Source of the DNA: CALCLY01 sp900552775
Lineage (GTDB): Bacteria > Bacillota > Clostridia > UMGS1883 > UMGS1540
Assembly (NCBI GenBank): GCA_937966555.1
Contig: CALCLY010000017.1
Span: forward strand, 62,001 to 126,000
Length of the DNA stretch: 64,000 nt
Direction of reading: 5' to 3'
Made by a program: the position numbers and the translations under genes. Under the pieces are notes generated by a model. It was not told the DNA's origin. It saw only the letters and a list, made by a program, of their open reading frames with translations, and did not search any database. Shown here piece after piece: positions 53,473 through 61,869 of the stretch; the first letter of the stretch is position 1; each line of letters starts with the position of its first letter.

Positions 53473-54009
53473 TTATGCAAGCATACTCTTTTTAACTTCA
53501 GCGACGGTTTCGGCATTTTTTGCCGCACCGAGAATTTCAAAAGCAAAATCGTATGCCGTTCCTGCTCCTGCTCCCGTTATAATGTTCTTATCTTTTTCGG
53601 CTTTTGCTCCGGTATATATTCCGGTTCCGAACGTATTTTCAAAACCGGGGTAGCATGTTGCCTTCTTTCCGTTCAAATAACCTGCTTTACCGAAAATACT
53701 CGGCGCTGCGCATATTGCGCACATAAGCTTTTCATTCTTAAAGGCAAAATCAAGTATATTGTGAAGTTTCACACTTTTATCAAGGTTAGGTGTTCCCGGA
53801 ATACCTCCCGGTAAAATTATACCGTCAAGCTTTGTTAAATCCACCTCGTCAATTGTGATATCCGTAAAATACTTTATTCCGTGAGCTCCGCAAACTTCAT
53901 GCGAATACACACCAACTGTAAGCACTTCAACTCCTCCGCGCTTTAAAATATCGATAGGCGCCGTAGCCTCCAGTTCTTCAAATCCGTCTGCAAGAAAAAT
54001 ATAAAACAT
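53473..54009 (-). CDS. DJ-1/PfpI-family protein
   Basis: 178 residues with MFYIFLADGFEELEATAPID at the start and the nucleophile-elbow cysteine in LMCAICAAPSIFG. It belongs to the DJ-1/ThiJ/YajL class, whose members are assigned chaperone or deglycase-like protective roles that remain debated. The start is ATG 54009, with GAGGAGG 6 nt upstream, in place of the longer frame from 54030. It is a small gene within the long operon. Confidence 0.9.
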   Translation of the reverse strand: MFYIFLADGFEELEATAPIDILKRGGVEVLTVGVYSHEVCGAHGIKYFTDITIDEVDLTKLDGIILPGGIPGTPNLDKSVKLHNILDFAFKNEKLMCAICAAPSIFGKAGYLNGKKATCYPGFENTFGTGIYTGAKAEKDKNIITGAGAGTAYDFAFEILGAAKNAETVAEVKKSMLA

Positions 54010-54020
54010 TTCTTTCCTCC

Positions 54021-54860
54021 TCAAGTCCAAATTGTCATATTAAAAAAGTTATTATCGCTTTTTTTGATTTTCAAATCTTTTCTTAATGGTTTAATCATCA
54101 TATAAGGTTCTTTTCTTATTTCGGTTCCGAAAAAATATCTGAGATTTTTATCTCCTTTTATAAAAAATTTTTTTGAATTATTCTTAATAAAAGTTAAAAG
54201 GTTTAATACTCCCGAATTATTTGCGTAAACAAATTCCGAACAGTTTAAAACTCCATTTTCGATGCTATAATTCATGTAGGCTCCCGGCACTCTGTAAATT
54301 AAATTTTCACTTGCCGCCGCTCCTTCACATATAAGCGAAAAACTTTTATCATTTCTGTACTCGTAAAAATCAAATCTGCTGCAAAAATCTCCGTAAGTCG
54401 GCTCAAACGCAAAAGCATCATCTTCTTTTTTGCTTCCGCTTAAATTGTATGAATTACCACTGTAAACAAAAATGTCGGAAACGGTTTCAAAACCGTATTG
54501 TGTGTAAAAAGAAGCATTAACGGGTATGAGAGACGCAATATCAAAATTCATCGGCTCTGTTATATGAAAACAGCGCTCCATAAGCTTTGTTATATTTCCC
54601 TCACCTCTGAAGGGCGGCAAAGTTGCAACTCCGCCTATAAAACAAGCTGAAATTCTTTTCCCGCAAAAAACATATTGCTGTTTAAAAAGCATCATCATTG
54701 ATTCAATAATGCCGTCGGATTTTAAACACAAAGTGTTGTCAGGCGTATACATTGTTTTGAAAAACCACTCAACATAGTCATCCGATTCATCAAAGCACAG
54801 CTTCCAAATATTTTTCAATTGTTCTTTTTCCGATTCATTCGGTGTACAGATTTTTTTCAT
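54021..54860 (-). CDS. GNAT-family N-acetyltransferase
   Basis: 279 residues with an N-terminal GNAT domain. FIGGVATLPPFRGEGNITKL is the acetyl-CoA-binding segment, and TQYGFETVSDIFVY is a typical end of the fold. The C-terminal 130 residues resemble the sterol carrier-like region of Eis-type acetyltransferases. Its substrate is unknown. It is next to a DUF2156 protein, also of the acetyltransferase superfamily, in the same operon. Confidence 0.82.
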   Translation of the reverse strand: MKKICTPNESEKEQLKNIWKLCFDESDDYVEWFFKTMYTPDNTLCLKSDGIIESMMMLFKQQYVFCGKRISACFIGGVATLPPFRGEGNITKLMERCFHITEPMNFDIASLIPVNASFYTQYGFETVSDIFVYSGNSYNLSGSKKEDDAFAFEPTYGDFCSRFDFYEYRNDKSFSLICEGAAASENLIYRVPGAYMNYSIENGVLNCSEFVYANNSGVLNLLTFIKNNSKKFFIKGDKNLRYFFGTEIRKEPYMMIKPLRKDLKIKKSDNNFFNMTIWT

Positions 54861-54875
54861 AATAAACCCGCAGTC

Positions 54876-55748
54876 TTAAATTTCTATGGCTATAATTTTT
54901 TCTATCATCCTGTAAGGACGGTACGAAAGCTTAGCACGTCTTAAACCTTCAATTCCCATATCTTCTTCACGGTTTACAAACCTAAAATCCGAATATTTAT
55001 TTTTAAGAAAAAGATTGTTTATCGCCGCGTAACTCCCCGCGTATGACTCGTCAGCTTTTTCAAGATGTATCAGCACGGTATCGTCATTTAAAGGTTCTCC
55101 GGCTGTTACCGCAACAGGGTTTCCGTCCACAAATATAATGGCTCCGTCGAGCGCAAGTTCTTCATATGCGTCAAACAGTTTATTTACAGACAGCTTTTCC
55201 TCTTCCCTGTCGGAATAAGCATCAAGCATGGAAAGGCAAAAATTACGCGCCGTTTCAATATTTTCGGGATTTATATCGGAATAAACGTAATTATATGTTT
55301 TCAAAAACTTATTCAGGTGATTTTTCTTCGAATGAAGCTTTTTGCCCGAAAGGGATATAAGTTTTGAAACCTCATATACATAATCTTCCGAGTGTCTGTG
55401 CTCCTCAAATGTAAATCTCCCCGAAAAGTTTTTTTCGATAAAGTCTGCTTCATTGTTTGTTAAATTTGCAAAAACGCATTTATAGCCGTTGTCATTTGCA
55501 TAAGCTATTATATTTTTAAGAGCAGGAAGAGGATCGGCTGATCCCATAGGAAACAAATAATAAGGATTTTGTCTGTGATGACGTCCTTTAAAAACAAGCA
55601 TATCATCCGAAATTGTATATTCTATGTGATAACTCTCCTGCCATATATAATTGTTCGTAAAGTTTTGATGGCTTCCGATCGGTGCAGCAGCCGCAATATA
55701 CGGCTCTGTAATTGCTTTGTCCGAAAGCTCTGTTATTTTAAAATTCAT
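54876..55748 (-). CDS. DUF2156 (LPG-synthetase-like GNAT fold) protein
   Basis: 290 residues similar to the C-terminal domain of phosphatidylglycerol lysyltransferases, the DUF2156 family. SGKKLHSKKNHLNKFLKTYN, AIIFVDGNPVAVTAGEPLND and VNREEDMGIEGLRRAK are characteristic. No membrane segments are present, so it is a cytoplasmic stand-alone version. An aminoacyl-transferase-like role is inference. Confidence 0.85.
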   Translation of the reverse strand: MNFKITELSDKAITEPYIAAAAPIGSHQNFTNNYIWQESYHIEYTISDDMLVFKGRHHRQNPYYLFPMGSADPLPALKNIIAYANDNGYKCVFANLTNNEADFIEKNFSGRFTFEEHRHSEDYVYEVSKLISLSGKKLHSKKNHLNKFLKTYNYVYSDINPENIETARNFCLSMLDAYSDREEEKLSVNKLFDAYEELALDGAIIFVDGNPVAVTAGEPLNDDTVLIHLEKADESYAGSYAAINNLFLKNKYSDFRFVNREEDMGIEGLRRAKLSYRPYRMIEKIIAIEI

Positions 55749-55760
55749 AAATTCTCCGCT

Positions 55761-56420
55761 TTAAAAATCGAGTTTTGACAATATTTCGTTTTTAATATCT
55801 TCTATATTTCTGATTTTATCATTTTTCACACAATATATTCTTTCCCATCTGCATTGTGTGGCAACAAAAACAGCATTTTTATATGCCGAATAAAGATAAT
55901 CACTGTTATTTTCGTGAATATCTTTTTGTTTTCTGCCAGTTATTTTATTATCGCGTTCGGCAATAAGTTTTTTTGAAAATTCTGGCGGCATATCGAGAAA
56001 AAAAACTTTATCCGGCTGCGGCAGCCCGAGTTTAATATATTCAAAATCATAAACCCAGTCAAGAAATTTCAGCTTTTCATCTTTATCGTCAATCTTTGCC
56101 GCCTGGTGAATCATGTTGCTTGTCACATATCGGTCCGCAATTACAATTTCACCGCTTTCAAGTTTTTTTCCCCAATCGGTTTTAAAAGAAGCATATCTGT
56201 CTACCGCATAAAAAGCGGATGCAGCATAAGCCGATACGTCGGAAGGATCTGAACCGAACATACCCCCAAGATACATCTTTACCAAAGCAGATGAGGGACT
56301 GTCATAATCGGGAAAAGTTATTTTTGAAACATTTTTTCCTTTTTCTTTTAAAGTGTTATACAATATTTCCGTCTGCGTCTGCTTTCCGGAAGCGTCAACA
56401 CCTTCAAAAACAATCAGCAT
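55761..56420 (-). CDS. tmk: dTMP kinase-like nucleotide kinase
   Basis: Phosphorylates dTMP to dTDP, or a closely related nucleotide. Its 219 residues have an N-terminal P-loop FEGVDASGKQTQTEIL (GKQT in place of GKST), the DRY motif VIADRYVTSNMI and the lid segment RDNKITGRKQKDIHENN. The lid differs from that of typical Tmk, so specificity is less certain than the fold. It lies between the tagA-like and DUF2156 genes. Confidence 0.85.
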   Translation of the reverse strand: MLIVFEGVDASGKQTQTEILYNTLKEKGKNVSKITFPDYDSPSSALVKMYLGGMFGSDPSDVSAYAASAFYAVDRYASFKTDWGKKLESGEIVIADRYVTSNMIHQAAKIDDKDEKLKFLDWVYDFEYIKLGLPQPDKVFFLDMPPEFSKKLIAERDNKITGRKQKDIHENNSDYLYSAYKNAVFVATQCRWERIYCVKNDKIRNIEDIKNEILSKLDF

Positions 56421-56434
56421 AGGAATAAAACTCC

Positions 56435-57157
56435 TTATTTAATATATTTTTTCCCATGAATCATAACCGTTACAAGAAATTTCGGAAGAACAAGCATTCT
56501 GAAAAATCTTGAAGGTTCGGTAATGAGTCTGTAAAACCATTCAAGATTAAGCTTTAAAAAAAATTTCGGTGCACGCGTAGTCTGACCGGACAAGACATCA
56601 ACACTTCCCCCCGCGCCTATCATAAGACACGGAGGCAGGTTTTCTTTATTGTCTGCAATCCAGTTCTCCTGTTTCGGAGCCCCGAGACATACAAGCAAAA
56701 TACCGGGTTTTTTTTCATTTATATCCTTTAAAACTCCGCTATCATCCTTATGATACCCGTGCTCAAAACCACATACGTTTACACCGAAATCATTATGTAT
56801 TTTTTCAGCCGCTTTTTTTGCGACCCCGTCTTTTCCTCCGTAAATATAAACGGAAATGTTATTTTTTGCAGCATAAGAAAGCAAGCCGCACGTAAGGTCA
56901 AACCCCGCAACTCTTTCGGGAACCGGGTTCCCCAAAATTTTTGACCCGTATACTACGCCTATTCCGTCCGGAATAACCATATCCGCGCCGTTTAAAACAT
57001 CTCGGTATGAATCATTTTCGTATGCTTTCATTATAATTTCCGGATTCGGCGTAAAAACCGAACCGCCGGTGCTTATAAGATCCTCGGCACGTTTTAAGGC
57101 CTCATTCATATTTACCTTATCAACGTTTACTCCGAGTACACAAACAGTTTCTCTCAT
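56435..57157 (-). CDS. WecG/TagA/CpsF-family glycosyltransferase
   Basis: Transfers a sugar (ManNAc or ManNAcA type) onto a lipid-linked acceptor in wall teichoic acid or capsule synthesis. In 240 residues the family motifs FTPNPEIIMKAY, MVIPDGIGVV (catalytic Asp) and LVCLGAPKQENWI are visible. AGAGG is 6 nt before ATG 57157; the longer frame from 57214 overlaps the promoter. It is the first gene of the long operon that ends with rnhA. Confidence 0.9.
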   Translation of the reverse strand: MRETVCVLGVNVDKVNMNEALKRAEDLISTGGSVFTPNPEIIMKAYENDSYRDVLNGADMVIPDGIGVVYGSKILGNPVPERVAGFDLTCGLLSYAAKNNISVYIYGGKDGVAKKAAEKIHNDFGVNVCGFEHGYHKDDSGVLKDINEKKPGILLVCLGAPKQENWIADNKENLPPCLMIGAGGSVDVLSGQTTRAPKFFLKLNLEWFYRLITEPSRFFRMLVLPKFLVTVMIHGKKYIK

Positions 57158-57185
57158 ACATTTACCTCTTAAATCATTTTTAATG

Positions 57186-57214
57186 ATTTTATCATAAATG
57201 CACATTAAAGTCAA
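57186..57214 (-). promoter_or_regulatory. Promoter of the tagA-to-rnhA operon
   Basis: Minus strand: TTGACT (57214-57209), 17 bp, TAAAAT (57191-57186), about 29 nt before ATG 57157. Downstream gaps are at most 35 nt, so this promoter could serve all twelve genes. Confidence 0.8.
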
Positions 57215-57237
57215 CCGAAACGGCGTAAAAAATAATA

Positions 57238-57798
57238 TTAGGAATTCAATTTATCAAGATTTTTAACAAAAGGTTTCGATACCGCTGCCAAAATAACAGC
57301 CGATATAATAGCTTCAAAAAGCATATACGAGCCATTGTATGTGAGCGAATAAAGCCATACGGGCTGACCTTCTCCGGCATAAATGCCCCAGATAAGTATT
57401 CCTGACAGAAAGTGGCAGATAAATCTGCAGAAAATGACAATAAAGCCCGCAACGGGAAGCGCGTATGCCTTTTTGCCCATAGCCTTGAAAAATGTGCCCG
57501 AAAGTCCCAAAACGCCGAACGCGATCACATAGTCAAGCAGAACCTCTGCCGTGAACGCAAAAAAAGTGTTTGCCGGCGGCGCAACAAATCCCAAAAGCAT
57601 TTGAATAAGCGCATAAACAAAGCAAGCCAGAACGCCCTGCTTCGAGCCGAAAAGACATCCTATAAGAATAAGCGGAACCATTGACCCTGCCGTAACGGAA
57701 CCGCCGTAAGGTGCGTCGAATATCTTTATAAACGACAGCACAACCGCAAGCGCAACGAGCATTGCGGAAACGGTAAGTTTTTTTGTACTTGTTTTCAT
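57238..57798 (-). CDS. thiT: Thiamine transporter ThiT (ECF substrate-binding subunit)
   Basis: Membrane S component that binds thiamine and pairs with a shared energizing module (EcfA, EcfA', EcfT) encoded elsewhere. It has 186 residues with six hydrophobic segments, starting KKLTVSAMLVALAVVLSFI. The GSVTAGSMVPLILIGCLFG region is typical of the family. AAAGGG precedes the ATG. The TPP riboswitch directly upstream confirms the vitamin. Confidence 0.94.
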   Translation of the reverse strand: MKTSTKKLTVSAMLVALAVVLSFIKIFDAPYGGSVTAGSMVPLILIGCLFGSKQGVLACFVYALIQMLLGFVAPPANTFFAFTAEVLLDYVIAFGVLGLSGTFFKAMGKKAYALPVAGFIVIFCRFICHFLSGILIWGIYAGEGQPVWLYSLTYNGSYMLFEAIISAVILAAVSKPFVKNLDKLNS

Positions 57799-57879
57799 CT
57801 GAAAACACCCTTTCTCAAAATAGTATTTAAAGAATAAACATGCTCACGAAACCAAAACCGTTTTGCGGGAAACGGCATT

Positions 57880-57902
57880 AAAAAAGCATCCCGACGGGAT
57901 GC
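57880..57902 (-). terminator. Riboswitch-controlled terminator before thiT
   Basis: GCATCCC-GTC-GGGATGC on the minus strand (57902-57886) followed by TTTTTT. It lies just after the aptamer and before the thiT ribosome site, so TPP binding should cause early termination. Confidence 0.9.
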
Positions 57903-57918
57903 TGTGAAGGCTAAATAC

Positions 57919-58000
57919 ATATCCCTACGTTGGCATTACCCAAATCAGGTCCGTGGGTCGAGACAAAGCTCCTCTCAGCCAATTAAGGCTCCCCATATCT
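57919..58000 (-). promoter_or_regulatory. TPP riboswitch aptamer (THI element)
   Basis: Minus strand: GGGGAGCC, then GGCTGAGAGG, CTCGACCCACGGACCTGAT, and GGGTAATGCCAACGTAGGGA, which are the conserved blocks of the thiamine pyrophosphate aptamer in the right order. It precedes thiT and a terminator, so this is an OFF switch at the transcription level. Confidence 0.97.
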
Positions 58001-58014
58001 ATTCTTTAATGAAC

Positions 58015-58043
58015 ATTTTACCACGGTAAATAAAAAATGTCAA
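58015..58043 (-). promoter_or_regulatory. Promoter of the TPP riboswitch-thiT transcript
   Basis: Minus strand: TTGACA (58043-58038), 17 bp, TAAAAT (58020-58015). The start would be about 8-10 nt before the aptamer. A TTTACC-AC-GGTAAA dyad at 58017-58030 overlaps the -10. Confidence 0.85.
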
Positions 58044-58061
58044 TAAATACATTCATTTTGA

Positions 58062-58090
58062 TTGACTTTTTTTACTCATTATATTATAAT
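58062..58090 (+). promoter_or_regulatory. Promoter of the peptide-binding lipoprotein operon
   Basis: TTGACT (58062-58067), 17 bp, TATAAT (58085-58090). It shows that the in-frame TTG at 58090 cannot be a start and that GTG 58123 is right. Confidence 0.85.
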
Positions 58091-58122
58091 TGTATGTAAA
58101 TATTGAAACGGAGACAAGCTCA

Positions 58123-59685
58123 GTGAAAAAAATAATCCCTTTTTTATTGATAATTTTTATACTTACATCGTGCAGTTCCGCACCAAACGAAAACAATACA
58201 AATCAGTCGGAAAGCGATTCGGCGCCCGGAACTCTTACCCTCTATACGACTACGCAGGATTTTCTGCATCCTTTATACACAAAACTATCTTCAAATCAGA
58301 AAATATACGATCTTATGTATGACAGCTTAATCTGCATTGCATCAGACATGTCAATTGTACCCCGCCTCGCGGAAAAAAGCCTTATATCAAAAGATTTTAC
58401 AAAAATTTGTTTTACCCTTAAACCCGGAATACTGTGGCACGACGGAAAAGACTTTACATCAGCGGACGTTGTATACACCATAAATCTCATTTTAAATGAA
58501 GAAAATCCGACTAATTATACTTCACGGCTCTCGCAATATATTTCGCGCGTACAGGCGGAAGATGATTTAAATTTTTCCGTATATTTAAAAAAACCGTATG
58601 CACGTGTTCTGTATCTTATGGATTTCCCGATTGTGCCGGCAAACAGCGGTTCCGACTCTTTGCCTGTCGGAACAGGTAAATATAAGCTCGAAAGCATAAG
58701 CCGTGAAAAACAAATTAACCTTACAAAAAATAATCTATGGACTCTTGATACAATTCCGGTTGAGGACAAACTGACAGTTCAGATTGTTTCCTCTGATGAA
58801 AACGGACTTTCAATGCTGAAAACAGGTGAACTGTCTGCATATGATGCCGATATAAGCGAAATTGCCGAATTCGGATATGCCGATAAAATTGAATCTCTCG
58901 GTTATCCGTCATTAAACTATGAATTTTTAGGTTTTAACTTTTCAAATCAGGTTTTTGCCGACTCTGCCGTAAGACATGCGGTTTCATATTTGATTGACAG
59001 GGACAAGATTTCTTCCGAAATTTATTTCGGATATGCCCAAAGCGCCAATTCACCTGTTCCACCCTCGGCTTTTTTCTATAACAAAGAAGCGGATAAGTGC
59101 ACTTTTTCTTCTGATTCCGCCTCTAAAGCACTGACGGACGGTGGCTGGGTACGCTCTCAAAACGGAGTATATCAAAAAGCCTTAAGCGACGAATTATACA
59201 CGCTCAGTGCGTCACTAATAGTAAATGAAGACAACAAAATGCGCGTTGCCGCTGCAAACATGATAGCATCGTCTCTAAACTCTGCCGGAATGAGCATAAC
59301 AGTTGAGCCTCTGCCGTTTGACACATATGTCGAAAGACTTCAAAGCGGTCAGTATGCCATGTTTATGGGCGGAACCGAACTTTCCGCAAATTTGGATTTC
59401 GGCTTTCTGCTTTCATCGCAAGGTTATCTTAATTTTATGAGGTATTCCTCAGAGGAAGCGGAAAATGCAATTCAAAACACATATACCGCCGTTTCAACAG
59501 ACAGCATTAAAAAAGCATATCTGGAATTTCAATATGTTTTTACAAACGACTGCCCCATAACAGGCATAGCTTTTACCCAAAATGTTTTGCTTTACAGAAA
59601 TACCATAAAAGGAATATCAAAACCATTTTATTCACGGCCCTATTCCGGAATAAATAAGTGGCACTTTGATGAAAAACAACAGTAA
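58123..59685 (+). CDS. Family 5 extracellular solute-binding lipoprotein (peptide/nickel type)
   Basis: About 520 residues. A lipoprotein signal with lipobox ILTSC is followed by a Ser/Asn-rich linker and the SBP_bac_5 domain (LKPGILWHDGKDFTSADVVY is the classic oligopeptide-binding motif). AVSYLIDRDKISSEI and NSPVPPSAFFYNKEA also fit. The start is GTG 58123, with GGAGA about 9 nt upstream. No permease or ATPase genes accompany it, so it is an orphan binding protein in this window. DUF1015 follows 26 nt downstream. Confidence 0.9.
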   Translation: MKKIIPFLLIIFILTSCSSAPNENNTNQSESDSAPGTLTLYTTTQDFLHPLYTKLSSNQKIYDLMYDSLICIASDMSIVPRLAEKSLISKDFTKICFTLKPGILWHDGKDFTSADVVYTINLILNEENPTNYTSRLSQYISRVQAEDDLNFSVYLKKPYARVLYLMDFPIVPANSGSDSLPVGTGKYKLESISREKQINLTKNNLWTLDTIPVEDKLTVQIVSSDENGLSMLKTGELSAYDADISEIAEFGYADKIESLGYPSLNYEFLGFNFSNQVFADSAVRHAVSYLIDRDKISSEIYFGYAQSANSPVPPSAFFYNKEADKCTFSSDSASKALTDGGWVRSQNGVYQKALSDELYTLSASLIVNEDNKMRVAAANMIASSLNSAGMSITVEPLPFDTYVERLQSGQYAMFMGGTELSANLDFGFLLSSQGYLNFMRYSSEEAENAIQNTYTAVSTDSIKKAYLEFQYVFTNDCPITGIAFTQNVLLYRNTIKGISKPFYSRPYSGINKWHFDEKQQ

Positions 59686-59711
59686 AATATACAACACTGA
59701 AGGAGATTACT

Positions 59712-60968
59712 ATGAATAAAAAATGTTTTATACCGGCAGATATAATGCTGCCTCAAAACTGTGACATGTCAAAATGGAGTGTCGTTGCATGTGACCAATA
59801 CACATCACAGCCCGAATATTGGAGAGAAGTATCGGAATACGTTGGGGATGCTCCTTCGACTTTAAATATTACTTTCCCGGAGATTTTTCTTGATAAAGAC
59901 GACAAAGACTGCAGAATTGAGCAGATAAACAAAACAATGTATAAATATGAAAAATCAATGAAAGTGTACAAAAATGCAATGATTTTGGTTGAGCGCACGC
60001 TTTCAAACGGCAAAAAAAGATTGGGAATTGTGGGCGCGGCAGATCTTGAGGCTTATGATTTTTCCGTCGGCTCCGATTCTTTAATACGCGCCACAGAAGG
60101 CACAGTTCTTGACCGTATTCCCCCGAGAGTGAAAATCCGCGAAAATGCTCCCATGGAGCTTCCGCACATAATGCTTCTTGTGGATGATCCTCAAAAAACC
60201 GTAATAGAACCTGTGTATGACAAAAGAGATAGCTTTACTTGCATATATGACTTTGAACTCATGCAGGGCGGCGGACATATAAAAGGCTATTTAATTCCCG
60301 AAATCATTCAAGAGCAAATCATAGAGGCATATACAGAGCTTGCGGACTTTGAAAAATTCAACAAAAAATATTCTCTCAAAGACTGTGCCCCCCTCCTTTT
60401 TGCAATGGGTGACGGGAACCACTCTCTCGCAACGGCAAAAACCTGTTTTGAAAATCTCAAAAAGAAATACGGTGACAAAGCTCTTTCAATGCCTGCAAGA
60501 TATGCACTGTGCGAGCTTGTAAATCTGCACGATGATTCCCTCGAATTTGAAGCTATACACAGAGTTTTATTCGGAGTCAACAAAAATGACATACTCAATA
60601 AATTCAAGATTTACTGTGCTGAAAACGCTGCTGAAAACGATACTCAGGAAATTATGTGCTATTTTGACGGAGGAGAAGAAAAAATAACGGTGAAAAATCC
60701 TCCCGCAACAATAGCCGCAGGAACGCTCCAGCGTTTTCTTGACGAATATATTGCCGCAAACAATTGCAAAATTGATTACATTCACGGCGCCGATGTAACG
60801 CGTGAACTCGGCTCAAAACCGGGAAATATAGGATTTGTTCTGCCTGCAATGTCAAAGGACGAATTATTTAAATCCGTTGCATCTGACGGTGTATTACCCA
60901 GAAAAACTTTTTCTATGGGAGAAGCGTGCGATAAACGTTTCTATCTTGAAGCCAGAAAAATTCTGTAA
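59712..60968 (+). CDS. DUF1015-family protein
   Basis: 418 residues matching the conserved DUF1015 family. MLPQNCDMSKWSVVACDQYT, FAMGDGNHSLATAKTCFE (a conserved GDGNHSLA motif) and IDYIHGADVTRELG are characteristic. The function of the family is not established. GAAGGAG precedes the ATG. It lies between the lipoprotein gene and ysxC. Confidence 0.9.
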   Translation: MNKKCFIPADIMLPQNCDMSKWSVVACDQYTSQPEYWREVSEYVGDAPSTLNITFPEIFLDKDDKDCRIEQINKTMYKYEKSMKVYKNAMILVERTLSNGKKRLGIVGAADLEAYDFSVGSDSLIRATEGTVLDRIPPRVKIRENAPMELPHIMLLVDDPQKTVIEPVYDKRDSFTCIYDFELMQGGGHIKGYLIPEIIQEQIIEAYTELADFEKFNKKYSLKDCAPLLFAMGDGNHSLATAKTCFENLKKKYGDKALSMPARYALCELVNLHDDSLEFEAIHRVLFGVNKNDILNKFKIYCAENAAENDTQEIMCYFDGGEEKITVKNPPATIAAGTLQRFLDEYIAANNCKIDYIHGADVTRELGSKPGNIGFVLPAMSKDELFKSVASDGVLPRKTFSMGEACDKRFYLEARKIL

Positions 60969-60979
60969 GGAGAAAGTAA

Positions 60980-61573
60980 ATGAATTTACACAATGCATCA
61001 CTTACCATATCGGCGGTAAAGCCTCAGCAATATCCTCCGACAACAATTCCCGAAATAGCGCTTGCAGGCAGGTCAAATGTCGGCAAATCTTCTTTTGTAA
61101 ATAAACTTTTAAACAGAAAAAGTCTGGCACGAACCAGTTCAAAACCCGGCAAAACCGCAACACTGAATTTTTACAATATCGATAACTGCTTTTATTTTGT
61201 GGATCTTCCCGGTTACGGATACGCCGAAGTTTCAAAATTCGAGCGCGAAAAATGGGCAAAAATGATAAATCTATACTTAACTTCAAGGCCTCAGCTTTGC
61301 TCAACATTTCTGATTGTTGACTTCCGACATAAGCCGACGGCAGACGATTTGGCAATGTTTAACTGGATCAAGCAAAGACACGGTTTTGCGGTGGTTATTG
61401 CAACAAAAGTTGACAAAGTAAAAAAATCAAAATATGATGAAAATTTAAAAATTATTATTAACACTCTTCCGTTTTCCGAAGACGATATTCTCCTTCCCTT
61501 TTCAGCAGAGAAAGGCACCGGAATTGAAGATGTCTGGAAACTTATATGCGAGCTGACCGAAACATCGCTTTAG
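60980..61573 (+). CDS. ysxC: Ribosome biogenesis GTP-binding protein YsxC (EngB)
   Basis: GTPase needed for late 50S assembly. It has 197 residues with G1 AGRSNVGKSSFVNKLL, G2 around SSKPGKTATLNFY, G3 DLPGYGYA and G4 TKVDK. AAGGAG precedes the ATG 11 nt after the DUF1015 gene. A strong terminator follows 18 nt past the stop. Confidence 0.97.
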   Translation: MNLHNASLTISAVKPQQYPPTTIPEIALAGRSNVGKSSFVNKLLNRKSLARTSSKPGKTATLNFYNIDNCFYFVDLPGYGYAEVSKFEREKWAKMINLYLTSRPQLCSTFLIVDFRHKPTADDLAMFNWIKQRHGFAVVIATKVDKVKKSKYDENLKIIINTLPFSEDDILLPFSAEKGTGIEDVWKLICELTETSL

Positions 61574-61590
61574 TTTAAGAAAATAAAAAA

Positions 61591-61618
61591 AGCAAGACAA
61601 TTATGTCTTGCTTTTTTT
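61591..61618. terminator. Bidirectional terminator between ysxC and tRNA-Thr
   Basis: AGCAAGACA (61591-61599), 4-nt loop, TGTCTTGCT (61604-61612), with a T tract on the plus strand and an A tract before the stem. It ends ysxC on the plus strand and tRNA-Thr on the minus strand. Confidence 0.9.
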
Positions 61619-61692
61619 GGAGCTGGTGGTCAGAATCGAACTGACAACCTGCTCATTACGAATGAGCTGCTCTGCCATTGAGCCACACCAGC
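61618..61692 (-). tRNA. tRNA-Thr (anticodon CGT)
   Basis: Cloverleaf read on the minus strand: acceptor GCTGGTG pairs with CACCAGC, D-arm GCTC/GAGC, anticodon stem GCTCA/TGAGC with loop TTCGTAA (CGT, Thr), and T-arm GTCAG-TTCGATT-CTGAC. The discriminator T and an encoded CCA end at 61618. It overlaps the last base of the terminator T tract. Confidence 0.95.
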
Positions 61693-61718
61693 ACCTATAT
61701 TTTTGCACTTCAATATTT

Positions 61719-61747
61719 ATTATACAATAAAAACTTTTGAAAGTCAA
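61719..61747 (-). promoter_or_regulatory. Promoter of tRNA-Thr
   Basis: Minus strand: TTGACT (61747-61742), 17 bp, TATAAT (61724-61719), about 27 nt before the tRNA 5' end. Confidence 0.9.
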
Positions 61748-61805
61748 GTATTTTTTTGGACTTTTGGATTTTTTTAAAAAATAATTACATCTGTTTTCAA
61801 AAACA

Positions 61806-61834
61806 TTGACAAACAAGTTTCAGAGGCGTATAAT
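61806..61834 (+). promoter_or_regulatory. Promoter of the EamA transporter gene
   Basis: TTGACA (61806-61811), 17 bp, TATAAT (61829-61834), both perfect. A GGAGGG ribosome site and a TTG start follow. Confidence 0.9.
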
Positions 61835-61869
61835 TGATATAATAAGAAAATTCGGAGGGACTGACAATT

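Noticed and set aside
58090..58122. TTG start of the peptide-binding protein at 58090
   Set aside because: It overlaps the -10 box of the promoter, and the lipoprotein signal starts cleanly at GTG 58123.
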